Positions 17,835 to 25,271 of a stretch of 64,000 bases of DNA are shown piece after piece (positions within the stretch are counted from its first letter, which is position 1; each line of letters begins with the position of its first letter). A model generated the notes under the pieces. It was not told where the DNA came from, searched no databases, and saw only the letters and a program-made list of their open reading frames with translations. The position numbers and the translations under genes were made by a program. The DNA is from Mesorhizobium sp. B2-4-3 (GTDB lineage Bacteria > Pseudomonadota > Alphaproteobacteria > Rhizobiales > Rhizobiaceae): assembly GCF_006442815.1 (NCBI RefSeq), contig NZ_VFVL01000010.1:106515-170514 (forward strand). The letters run 5' to 3'.

Positions 17835-18631
17835 GCATGGAAAACGCCCTGCCCATCTCGCATCGGCAACGCCTCTGGCTCTACGCGCTCGGCGGCCTCG
17901 TCATGCTGTTCCTGATCGCCCCGTCGGTGATCATCGTCATCATGTCCTTCTCGGGTTCGACGCTGCTGCAGTTCCCGCCGCAGGAATGGTCGCTGCGCTG
18001 GTATGAAAGCTATTTCGGCTCGGTCGAATGGCGCGACGCCACCATCGTCTCGGTCAAGGTTGCAGTGATGACGGCGATCGTCGCAACCCTGCTCGGCACC
18101 GCCGCGGCATACGCCATCAACGCCCGCACGCTGCGGCTGACCGGCGCCATCAACGCGCTGCTCACCGCCTCGCTGATCATCCCGGTCATCCTGATCGGCA
18201 TCGGCACCTTTTTCCTCTACGCCCGCATCGGCCTCAACAACACGCTGACCGGCCTCGTCATCGCGCACACCGTGCAGGCGCTGCCGCTGGTCGTGTTGAC
18301 CGTGCTCTCGGGCTTGCGGTCCTATGACATGAACCAGGAGAAGGTGGCGCGCAGCCTCGGCGCCGGCCGCTTCTCCGCCTTCTTCCAGGTGACGATGCCG
18401 CAGATACGCTTCTCGATCGTCTCGGGCGCGCTGTTCGCCTTCATCACCTCGTTCGACGAGGTGGTGGTGTCGCTGTTCATCTCCGGCGGCGAGACCACGA
18501 CGCTGACGCGGCGCATGTTCAATGCGCTGCGCGACCAGATCGATCCGACGATCGCCGCCATTTCGACTTGCCTGATCGTGCTATCGATCGTCTTGTTGTC
18601 CGCTGCCCAGCTTTTCGGCCGCGGACGTTGA
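17831..18631 (+). CDS. Polyamine-type ABC transporter permease (PotC/PotI-like), second system
   Basis: This 266-residue inner-membrane protein has about six membrane segments. The EAA loop is reduced here (KVARSLGAGRFSAFFQVTMP), and FAFITSFDEVVVSLFISGGE is the PotC-type signature. The ATG at 17831 overlaps the stop of the preceding permease. It is followed after 22 bp by the gamma-glutamyltransferase-like gene in the same operon. Confidence 0.9.
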   Translation: MSMENALPISHRQRLWLYALGGLVMLFLIAPSVIIVIMSFSGSTLLQFPPQEWSLRWYESYFGSVEWRDATIVSVKVAVMTAIVATLLGTAAAYAINARTLRLTGAINALLTASLIIPVILIGIGTFFLYARIGLNNTLTGLVIAHTVQALPLVVLTVLSGLRSYDMNQEKVARSLGAGRFSAFFQVTMPQIRFSIVSGALFAFITSFDEVVVSLFISGGETTTLTRRMFNALRDQIDPTIAAISTCLIVLSIVLLSAAQLFGRGR

Positions 18632-18653
18632 TTTGAGGGATACCCAGAACCGC

Positions 18654-20240
18654 ATGCGTGACTTCCAGTTTCCAGGCCGCTCGCCGGTCCGCGCCACCGA
18701 GGCCATGGCCGCGACCTCGCATCCGCTCGCCACGCTTGCGGCAATCGACATGCTGCGCTCCGGCGGCAACGCCATGGACGCCGCGGTCTGCGCGGCCGCG
18801 GTGCAGGCCGTGGTCGAGCCGCAGTCGACCGGCATCGGCGGCGACTGCTTTGTCCTCTATTGCCCGAAGGGCGACGGCAATGTGCTGGCCTTCAACGGCT
18901 CGGGCCGCGCGCCCGGGGCGGCGACGGTCGACTGGTATCTGGACAAGGGGTTCGACGAGCTGCCGAAACAGGGCCCGCACGCGGTCACCATCCCAGGCGC
19001 CGTCGACGCCTGGTGCCGGCTGCTGGAGGATCACGGCCGCAAGGGTTTGGCCGACGCGCTGGCTCCGGCCATTCGTTACGCGGAAGAAGGCTATGTCGTG
19101 CACGACCGCGTCGCCTTCGACTGGCAAGATCCCGAGACCGACTTGTCGGCGGACGAGGTGGCGACGCGCATCTTCCTGCCGGGCGGCAAGCCGCCGAAAG
19201 CGGGGGACGTCCATCGCCAGCCGGAGCTGGCTGAGACGCTGCGTGTCATCGCCGGGAAAGGCCGCGCCGGTTTCTACGAGGGCGCGGTCGCGGACGATCT
19301 GGTCGGGCGGCTTCGCGCGCTCGGCGGCCTGCATACGCTCGACGATTTCGCCGCCACCAAGGGCGATTACCGGACCCCGGTCAGCACCTCCTATCGCGGC
19401 TACGACATCCACCAGATGCCGCCCAACAACCAGGGCCTCACCGCGCTTTTGATGCTGAACCTGCTCTCGGGCTTTGAGCTGGGCAAGCTCGATCCGGAAG
19501 GTGCTGCGCGCCTGCACCTCGAGATCGAAGCGGGCCGGCTCGCCTATCAGGACCGCGACGCGTTTTTCGCCGATCAGGATCATGTCGACGTGCCGGTCAA
19601 GGCGCTGCTTTCCAGCACCTATGCCGATCGCCTGCGCGCCGCGATCGATCCCGAGCGCGCCATGACCGATCTCCCGCGCCTCGATCTGCCGGGCAGCGAC
19701 ACGGTCTATATCAGCGTCGTCGACCGCGACCGCAATGCGGTGAGCTTCATCAACTCGACCTATTATTCCTTCGGCAGCGGCGTCGTCGGCCCGAAGACCG
19801 GCGTCGTGCTGCAGAACCGTGGTTCCAGCTTCCGCCTCGATCCGAAGCACCCGAACGCGATCGCGCCGGGCAAGCGGCCGATGCACACGATCATGCCGGG
19901 CATGATGACGAGGAACGGCCGCGCCATGATGCCCTTCGGCGTGATGGGCGGCGGCTATCAGCCCTTCGGACATGTGCATCTTTTGACCAACATGATCGAC
20001 TTCGGCATGGACCCGCAGCAGGCGATCGATGCGGCGCGCGTGTTCTACAACCACGACGTCGTCGAGGCCGAGCGCAGCGTGCATCCCGATGCCGTCGAAG
20101 GCCTGCGCCGGCGTGGACATCGTGTGGTGGAGCCCGGTCATCCGCTAGGCGGCGGGCAGGCGGTGCTGATCGATTGGAAAAAGGGCACGCTGACCGGCGC
20201 GTCCGATCCGCGCAAGGACGGCCTGGCGCTCGGATATTGA
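18654..20240 (+). CDS. Gamma-glutamyltransferase-family protein (cytoplasmic, YwrD-like)
   Basis: This 528-residue Ntn-hydrolase is a gamma-glutamyltransferase. The expected autoprocessing nucleophile is Thr350 in GSDTVYISVVDRDRNAVSF, which matches the (T/S)-xx-(I/L)SVVD region of the family, and the GG pair of the oxyanion loop is seen in MGGGYQPFGH. No signal peptide is present, unlike the periplasmic E. coli enzyme, so it should act in the cytoplasm. ATG 18654 was chosen; a TTG at 18633 is the alternative. In this operon it probably removes a gamma-glutamyl group from an imported or pathway-made gamma-glutamyl amide. Confidence 0.85.
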   Translation: MRDFQFPGRSPVRATEAMAATSHPLATLAAIDMLRSGGNAMDAAVCAAAVQAVVEPQSTGIGGDCFVLYCPKGDGNVLAFNGSGRAPGAATVDWYLDKGFDELPKQGPHAVTIPGAVDAWCRLLEDHGRKGLADALAPAIRYAEEGYVVHDRVAFDWQDPETDLSADEVATRIFLPGGKPPKAGDVHRQPELAETLRVIAGKGRAGFYEGAVADDLVGRLRALGGLHTLDDFAATKGDYRTPVSTSYRGYDIHQMPPNNQGLTALLMLNLLSGFELGKLDPEGAARLHLEIEAGRLAYQDRDAFFADQDHVDVPVKALLSSTYADRLRAAIDPERAMTDLPRLDLPGSDTVYISVVDRDRNAVSFINSTYYSFGSGVVGPKTGVVLQNRGSSFRLDPKHPNAIAPGKRPMHTIMPGMMTRNGRAMMPFGVMGGGYQPFGHVHLLTNMIDFGMDPQQAIDAARVFYNHDVVEAERSVHPDAVEGLRRRGHRVVEPGHPLGGGQAVLIDWKKGTLTGASDPRKDGLALGY

Positions 20241-20285
20241 GCGGCGCTGGACATCGGCCGATCCTTCGAAACATAGTCTGGAACC

Positions 20286-21815
20286 ATGACAAACACTGAA
20301 GACGCCACCGATCTTGCCCATCGCCTTGCGCCCGGCGCCGACGACGCGCCGGCCATCGCCGCGCCCGAACGGACGGCCCTCTCGCATGGCGGACTGCGCC
20401 GCCTGATCGGCGATACCGTGGCGCGGCTCAACACGCTGGGCATCGGCCGCGGCGACCGTGTCGCCATCGTGCTGCCGAACGGCCCGGAAATGGCGACGGC
20501 TTTCATCGCCGTTGCCGCCGCCGCCTCCACCGCGCCGCTCAATCCGGCCTACCGGGCCGACGAGCTCGATTTCTATCTGAGCGACATCGGCGTCAAGGCG
20601 ATCCTCGTCGGCAAGGACGAGCAGAGCCCTTCGGTCGAAGTCGCCGGGCGCCTCGGCATCCCGGTGCTGCGGCTGGCGGTGCCGGAAGGTGCGCCGTCTG
20701 GCGTGTTCATGATCGAGGGCGATCCGGTCGGCCCCCCGGTCGCATCCGGCTTGGCTGAGGACAGCGACACCGCGCTCCTTCTGCACACCTCCGGCACCAC
20801 GTCGCGTCCGAAACTCGTGCCGCTCAGCCACGCCAATCTCGCGGCGTCGGCCGCGCATATCGGCGCGACGCTCGGCCTGACGCCGGCCGACCGCTGCCTC
20901 AACATCATGCCGTTGTTCCACATCCATGGCCTGATCGCCGCAGTGCTTTCCTCGCTCGCCGCCGGCAGCAGCGTTTTCTGCACGCCGGGTTTCAACGCGC
21001 TGCGTTTCTTCCAGTGGCTCTCCGAAGCCAAGCCCAGCTGGTACACCGCCGTGCCGACCATGCATCAGGCGATCCTGCCGCGCGCCGCGCGCAACCCCGA
21101 GCAGCTCGCCGAGGCGAAGCTGCGCTTCATCCGCTCGTCGTCGGCTTCGCTCCCGGCGCAAGTGATGGCCGAGCTGGAATCCACCTTCGGCTGCCCGGTG
21201 ATCGAATCCTACGGCATGACCGAGGCCGCGCATCAGATGGCGTCCAACCGTTTGCCGCCCGGACTGCGCAAGCCCGGCAGCGTCGGCGCGTCGGCCGGCC
21301 CGGAAATTGCCGTCATGGCGCCGGACGGGCGGCTGCTCGAACCCGGCGAGATCGGCGAGATCGTCATTCGCGGCCCCAACGTCACCGCCGGCTATGAGAA
21401 GAACCCGGACGCCAATGCCAGCGCCTTCGCTCATGGCTGGTTCCACACCGGCGACCAGGGCGTGCTCGACGAGGACAGCTACCTGCGCGTCACCGGCCGG
21501 CTGAAGGAGATCATCAATCGCGGTGGCGAAAAGATCTCGCCGCTCGAGGTCGACGAAGTGCTGATGGACCATCCGGCGGTGGCGCAGGTCGTCACCTTCG
21601 CCATGCCGCATGACAAGCTGGGTGAGGAGGTAGCGTCCGCTGTCGTGCTGCGCGAAGGCCAGAGCGCCAGCGAGGCCGATATCCGCGGCTTCGCCGCCAC
21701 CCGGCTCGCCGATTTCAAGGTGCCGCGCAAGGTGCTGATCCTCGACGAGATACCGAAAGGCGCGACCGGCAAGCTGCAACGCATCGGGCTGGCCGCCAAG
21801 CTTGGGCTCGGCTGA
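20286..21815 (+). CDS. Acyl-CoA synthetase / AMP-dependent ligase (oxalyl-CoA synthetase-like)
   Basis: This 509-residue protein belongs to the ANL superfamily. The AMP-binding loop LLHTSGTTSRPKLV spans about 165-178, FHIHGLI follows, ESYGMTEAAHQM is motif A5, and the hinge is GRLKEIINRGGEKISP. The catalytic C-terminal lysine is K496 in KGATGK. The sequence is closest in character to the AAE3/Pcs60 oxalyl-CoA synthetase branch, but related acids cannot be excluded. It is 45 bp after the gamma-glutamyltransferase-like gene and its TGA shares a base with the following ATG (TGATG). Confidence 0.85.
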   Translation: MTNTEDATDLAHRLAPGADDAPAIAAPERTALSHGGLRRLIGDTVARLNTLGIGRGDRVAIVLPNGPEMATAFIAVAAAASTAPLNPAYRADELDFYLSDIGVKAILVGKDEQSPSVEVAGRLGIPVLRLAVPEGAPSGVFMIEGDPVGPPVASGLAEDSDTALLLHTSGTTSRPKLVPLSHANLAASAAHIGATLGLTPADRCLNIMPLFHIHGLIAAVLSSLAAGSSVFCTPGFNALRFFQWLSEAKPSWYTAVPTMHQAILPRAARNPEQLAEAKLRFIRSSSASLPAQVMAELESTFGCPVIESYGMTEAAHQMASNRLPPGLRKPGSVGASAGPEIAVMAPDGRLLEPGEIGEIVIRGPNVTAGYEKNPDANASAFAHGWFHTGDQGVLDEDSYLRVTGRLKEIINRGGEKISPLEVDEVLMDHPAVAQVVTFAMPHDKLGEEVASAVVLREGQSASEADIRGFAATRLADFKVPRKVLILDEIPKGATGKLQRIGLAAKLGLG

Positions 21816-22792
21816 TGCGCATCACTGTCTTCGGCGCAGGCGCCATCGGCGGCTACCTCGCCGCCAAGCTCGCGATCGCCGGCTCGGTCGATCTGTCGAT
21901 CGTGGCGCGCGGCGTGCATCTGGAAGCGATCAAGGCCGATGGCCTTCGCCTGATCGAGGACGGCAAGGAAAAGGTGGCGCAGGTCAAGGCTGCCTCTCGC
22001 GCGGAAGAACTCGGCGTGCAGGACTATGTCGTGCTGGCGCTGAAGGCGCATTCGCTGGCGCCGGCGCTGGGCGAGATCGCGCCGCTGCTGGGCGAGGGGA
22101 CAGCCGTCGTCACCATGCAGAACGGCGTGCCCTGGTGGTATTTCCACAGGTCGGGCGGCGCGCTCGAAGGCACGCGGCTCGACGCGGTCGATCCTGGCGG
22201 TGCGATCTGGGATCGCATCGGGCCGGAGCGGGTCGTCGGCTCCGTCGTCTATCCCGCCGTCGAGGTCGATGCGCCCGGCCTGATACGCCATGTCGAGGGC
22301 ACGCGCTTTTCGCTGGGCGAGCCGTCGGGCGAGAAGAGCGAGCGAGCCACCGCGCTTGCCCGCGAAATGGTCAAGGCCGGGCTGCAGGCGCCGGTGCGCG
22401 AGGACATACGCTCGGAGATCTGGGTGAAGCTTTGGGGCAATCTCTCCTTCAACCCGATCTCGGCGCTGACTGGCAGCACGCTTGCGGCCATCGTGGCAGA
22501 CGAGGGGACACGCGCCACGGCGCGCGCCATGATGCTGGAAGCGCAGGCGATCGGCGAGAGCCTCGGCGTGAGGTTCCTCATCCCGGTCGACCGACGCATC
22601 AAGGGCGCCGGCGATGTCGGCGAGCACAAGACCTCGATGCTGCAGGACCTCGAACGCGGTCGCCCGATGGAGATCGACGCGCTGGTCACGGCGGTGCAGG
22701 AACTCGGGCGCCTCACCGGCCAGCCGACGCCGACCATCGACACCGTGCTGGCGCTGGTGCGCCGACTGGCGATCGAACGTGGATGTTATTGA
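21815..22792 (+). CDS. 2-dehydropantoate 2-reductase-family protein (PanE/ApbA)
   Basis: This 325-residue protein has an N-terminal NADPH-binding Rossmann fold (MRITVFGAGAIGGYLAAKLA, GxGxxG at 7-12) and a C-terminal ApbA_C helical domain with KLWGNLSFNPISALTG and HKTSMLQDLERGRPMEIDAL, both typical of PanE-type ketopantoate reductases. Its place as the last gene of a catabolic operon suggests it reduces another 2-keto acid or lactone rather than ketopantoate in pantothenate synthesis. Translation is coupled to the synthetase gene. Confidence 0.85.
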   Translation: MRITVFGAGAIGGYLAAKLAIAGSVDLSIVARGVHLEAIKADGLRLIEDGKEKVAQVKAASRAEELGVQDYVVLALKAHSLAPALGEIAPLLGEGTAVVTMQNGVPWWYFHRSGGALEGTRLDAVDPGGAIWDRIGPERVVGSVVYPAVEVDAPGLIRHVEGTRFSLGEPSGEKSERATALAREMVKAGLQAPVREDIRSEIWVKLWGNLSFNPISALTGSTLAAIVADEGTRATARAMMLEAQAIGESLGVRFLIPVDRRIKGAGDVGEHKTSMLQDLERGRPMEIDALVTAVQELGRLTGQPTPTIDTVLALVRRLAIERGCY

Positions 22793-22834
22793 CTTCATAG
22801 ACGTGAAGATCGTCCGGCCTTGACTCTTGTCGAT

Positions 22835-22849
22835 GTTCCTGTTTTGTTC
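22835..22849 (+). promoter_or_regulatory. LexA (SOS) box GTTC-N7-GTTC
   Basis: GTTC at 22835-22838 and GTTC at 22846-22849 are separated by exactly seven bases, which is the known alphaproteobacterial LexA recognition pattern. A TTGACT at 22820-22825 could be the -35 element, so the box would cover the core promoter. The regulated gene starts 44 bp downstream at 22893. Confidence 0.65.
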
Positions 22850-22892
22850 GGGTTGGAGCTCAACAGGAGCGTTCTCAGCCGAACGAGTACGG

Positions 22893-23501
22893 ATGTCTCG
22901 GCAACAAGAGTTTGATTTCGGTATTCCGCTGCCTCCGAAGCAGCCAAAGCGGCCGGATCGGTTGTTCTTCGCCTTACTGCTGGAAGCGAAATACCGATCC
23001 GAATTTTGGGCGCTGCAGAGGCGACTCTGCGATATCAACGGGATAACTGGATCGCTGCTGCTGAAAGAGCGGTTTCACGTCAGCCTGCAGCATGTCGGCG
23101 ACTACAAGCGACTTCGATCGAAAACAGAATTCGCAGCAAAGCGGTCCGGCCGGCTCGTTGAGATGACGGCGTTCGAAGTCGCATTTCATCATGCCGTGAG
23201 TTTCCCCGGCCGCCCGGTGGTAAAGGGAAGACCGCCCTCTCGTCCGTTCGTGCTTTTGGCTGACAATGGGCCGGTCTGCGAACTCAGCCGGCGGATTGGC
23301 ACTGCAATGAAGGCAAACGGCCTCAAGTCGGCGGATTACTTTGTCCCGCATATGACGCTTGCCTATGACGAGAAATTCGTCCCCAGGCAGCCGATCGATC
23401 CAATCGGCTTTGTAGCAAGGGAGTTCGTCCTCAGTCACAGCCTGCGCGGCCTGACGATCTACAAGGATCTGAACCGCTGGCCGCTTATGGCCGCGTTATA
23501 G
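22893..23501 (+). CDS. 2'-5' RNA ligase-family (2H phosphoesterase) protein
   Basis: This 202-residue protein carries the two HxT/S signatures of the 2H superfamily: HVS at 62-64 within FHVSLQHVGD and HMT at 153-155 within VPHMTLAYDE. LigT/ThpR-like proteins act on 2'-5' RNA linkages or 2',3'-cyclic phosphates. The first 20 residues are polar and proline-rich. ATG 22893 was chosen over an in-frame upstream ATG because the latter would start inside the predicted LexA box region. Codon use is slightly less GC-rich than that of the neighbours. It stands alone, with its own predicted SOS-controlled promoter. Confidence 0.8.
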   Translation: MSRQQEFDFGIPLPPKQPKRPDRLFFALLLEAKYRSEFWALQRRLCDINGITGSLLLKERFHVSLQHVGDYKRLRSKTEFAAKRSGRLVEMTAFEVAFHHAVSFPGRPVVKGRPPSRPFVLLADNGPVCELSRRIGTAMKANGLKSADYFVPHMTLAYDEKFVPRQPIDPIGFVAREFVLSHSLRGLTIYKDLNRWPLMAAL

Positions 23502-23609
23502 TTCCAGGCGCGACGATCCTGACACGATTTGTCACCTGTGGAGCCTGCCGTCGGTGGCAGGCGAACGATCGATACCTACTTGATGTCTTGTCCAAACCGG
23601 GAGGAAATC

Positions 23610-23963
23610 ATGACCACTGCCGAAATCGCCAAGGATTTCACCGAACTCCTTAAGCAGGGCGACAGCCATGGCGCTGCCGCGAAATACAATGCCGACGACA
23701 TCGCCAGCTACGAGGCGATGGAAGGGCCGATGGCCGTTTGCAACGGCAAGGCTGCCGTCAAGGAGAAGGGCGCCTGGTGGGAAGCCAACCATGAGGTTCA
23801 CGGCGGCTCGATCGACGGCCCCTATGTCAATGGCGACCAGTTCGCCTTGCGCTTCACATTCGACATAACGCCCAAATCTACCGGCGAACGCGTCAAAATG
23901 GACGAGGTCGGCCTCTACACGGTCAAGAACGGCAAGATCAGCGAAGAGCGTTTTTACTATTGA
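23610..23963 (+). CDS. SnoaL-like (NTF2-fold) small protein
   Basis: This 117-residue protein begins MTTAEIAKDFTELLKQGDSH and ends with the strand KNGKISEERFYY, fitting the SnoaL-like/nuclear-transport-factor-2 fold of small cone-shaped domains. The start has a strong Shine-Dalgarno (GGGAGGA, five bases from ATG). No catalytic residues can be assigned. It is a single gene with about 100 bp of upstream space and no partner. Confidence 0.75.
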   Translation: MTTAEIAKDFTELLKQGDSHGAAAKYNADDIASYEAMEGPMAVCNGKAAVKEKGAWWEANHEVHGGSIDGPYVNGDQFALRFTFDITPKSTGERVKMDEVGLYTVKNGKISEERFYY

Positions 23964-24058
23964 GGCCGATCGGCCTGAGGCGTCTCGCTTCTTTCGCTGC
24001 GCAAGCTTGAAATCAGGGATGGCGACCGGGCTGATATTCCGGTCGCTATGCCTGTGTC

Positions 24059-24208
24059 TCAAATCGTCTTCACATACTGAGCCAGCTGGTCGGCCACCGT
24101 GCTCCAGCCGTCGAAGAAACCCATCTCCTCGTGGCTGTTGCGCGTCGCCTCGTCGCGGTGGATGACGGTGGCGGTGTAGCGCGTGCCTTTGCATTCAGTA
24201 ACGGCAAG
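24059..24208 (-). pseudogene. C-terminal remnant of an SRPBCC/AHSA1-family gene
   Basis: The reverse strand encodes a stretch ending GTRYTATVIHRDEATRNSHE, then EMGFFDGWSTVADQLAQYVK and a TGA. This is the conserved C-terminal helix region of AHSA1/SRPBCC (START-fold) proteins. The preceding 100-plus residues that such a protein needs are missing: no start codon or related sequence lies upstream, and the Spx-like gene begins in the opposite direction at 24301. It is therefore a truncated relic of about 50 codons. Confidence 0.65.
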
Positions 24209-24300
24209 AGCCAAATCGCATCGGCGCAAAGCGCTGGCAAAGCGGACAGGGCAGGCCTAGGGTTTTGCCGGATTCGCAACCGATCCGCCCGAGGCCCCAA

Positions 24301-24648
24301 TTGACCATCACCATGTATGGCATCACCACTTGCGACACGATCAAGAAGGCGCGCGTCTGGCTGGAGAGCCATGACGTGCCGTATCGTTTTCACGATTACC
24401 GGGCCGAAGGGGTCGAGGCGCACAGGCTGGACAGTTGGGTCGGAAAGGTCGGCTGGGAAAAGCTGCTCAACAAGGGCAGCACCACGTTTCGCGAGCTGCC
24501 GGAGAAGGACAAGCAAGCGCTCGACGAGAAGAAGGCGAAGAAGCTGATGCTCGCCAGACCGACGATGATCAAGCGGCCGGTGCTGGAGGTGGGCGGTGAC
24601 GTTATCGTTGGCTTCAAGCCAGAGGTTTACGAGGAGGCGATGAAGTAG
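24301..24648 (+). CDS. ArsC/Spx-family (YffB-like) protein
   Basis: This 115-residue thioredoxin-fold protein starts MTITMYGITTCDTIKKARVW. It has the single N-terminal cysteine C11 of the YffB subgroup, and the later MIKRPVLEVGGDVIVGFKPE matches the cis-proline and C-terminal region of the ArsC/Spx family. The TTG at 24301 was preferred to the ATG at 24313 because MTITMYGI matches the normal family N-terminus. Its function is probably a glutathione-dependent thiol reductase; arsenate reduction is not implied. Confidence 0.85.
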   Translation: MTITMYGITTCDTIKKARVWLESHDVPYRFHDYRAEGVEAHRLDSWVGKVGWEKLLNKGSTTFRELPEKDKQALDEKKAKKLMLARPTMIKRPVLEVGGDVIVGFKPEVYEEAMK

Positions 24649-24670
24649 GGGCGGGACGCCGAAGCTGCCA

Positions 24671-24846
24671 ATCTCCCCCCTTGCGGGGGAGATGGCCGGC
24701 AGGCCAGAGGGGGGTGTGAAGGAACGCGGCGTTGGTAGAACGTGTCCAGCGCGAACCGCCTTTGGTATGCGGTTTGAGTATCGAGGGGCTTGCGGGACAG
24801 CACCCCCCTCTGCCCTGCCGGGCATCTCCCCCGCAAGGGGGGAGAT
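24671..24846. repeat. Family A palindromic repeat pair (convergent), copy 1
   Basis: The block ATCTCCCCCC...GGGGGAGAT followed by a CCGGC...GAGGGGGG segment (24671-24720) recurs in inverted orientation at 24793-24846, around an 70-bp spacer. Each half is itself a hairpin. Other copies are at 34084-34265, 40999-41331 and, inside glyS, 58071-58192. It fills the 243-bp gap between the Spx-like and DUF488 genes. Confidence 0.85.
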
Positions 24847-24892
24847 CAGATGTCGCCGCCGCTTTCGCCGATCGCCAACGTAGCGGGATACA

Positions 24893-25246
24893 TCACGTCC
24901 CTCGCAAATACCTCGCCAGCGCCACCGCATTGTTGTGCGCCTCGTCATGCGCGCCATAGAGCAGCGTCACCTTGCCCCTGCCGAGTAGCGCACGCAGCTG
25001 CGCCACCGCCTCGCCATTCCCATCGAGCTCGGCCCGATACCGCTTCTGGAACTCCGGCCAGCGCTCCGGCTCGTGCCCGAACCATTTGCGCAGTTCGTCG
25101 CTCGGCGCGATCTCCTTCAGCCATAGCGTCAGTTCGGCGTCCTTCTTGCTCACGCCGCGCGGCCAGAGGCGATCGACCAGCACCCGCTGGCCGTCGGCTT
25201 TCGCCGGCGGCTCATAGACGCGCTTCACCGCTATGTCGAAGGCCAT
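24893..25246 (-). CDS. DUF488 family protein
   Basis: This 117-residue protein has the family's highly conserved core RVLVDRLWPRGVSKKDAELT, LRKWFGHEPERWPEFQKRYR and KVTLLYGAHDEAHNNAVAL. DUF488 proteins are small soluble proteins of unknown biochemical role. It is the downstream gene of the M29 aminopeptidase, with 25 bp between them, so the two are likely co-transcribed. Confidence 0.88.
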   Translation of the reverse strand: MAFDIAVKRVYEPPAKADGQRVLVDRLWPRGVSKKDAELTLWLKEIAPSDELRKWFGHEPERWPEFQKRYRAELDGNGEAVAQLRALLGRGKVTLLYGAHDEAHNNAVALARYLRGT

Positions 25247-25271
25247 CTTATCTCCGTTGGCGGGAGAGCTG

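Noticed and set aside
24671..24846. Regular palindromes as a possible CRISPR array
   Set aside because: There are only two inverted halves, no direct repeats with equal spacers, and no cas genes in the window.
24070..24957. Minus-strand frame spanning the SRPBCC relic, the Spx-like gene and a repeat
   Set aside because: It is in a different frame from the recognisable SRPBCC remnant and crosses a repeat pair and a real gene on the other strand.
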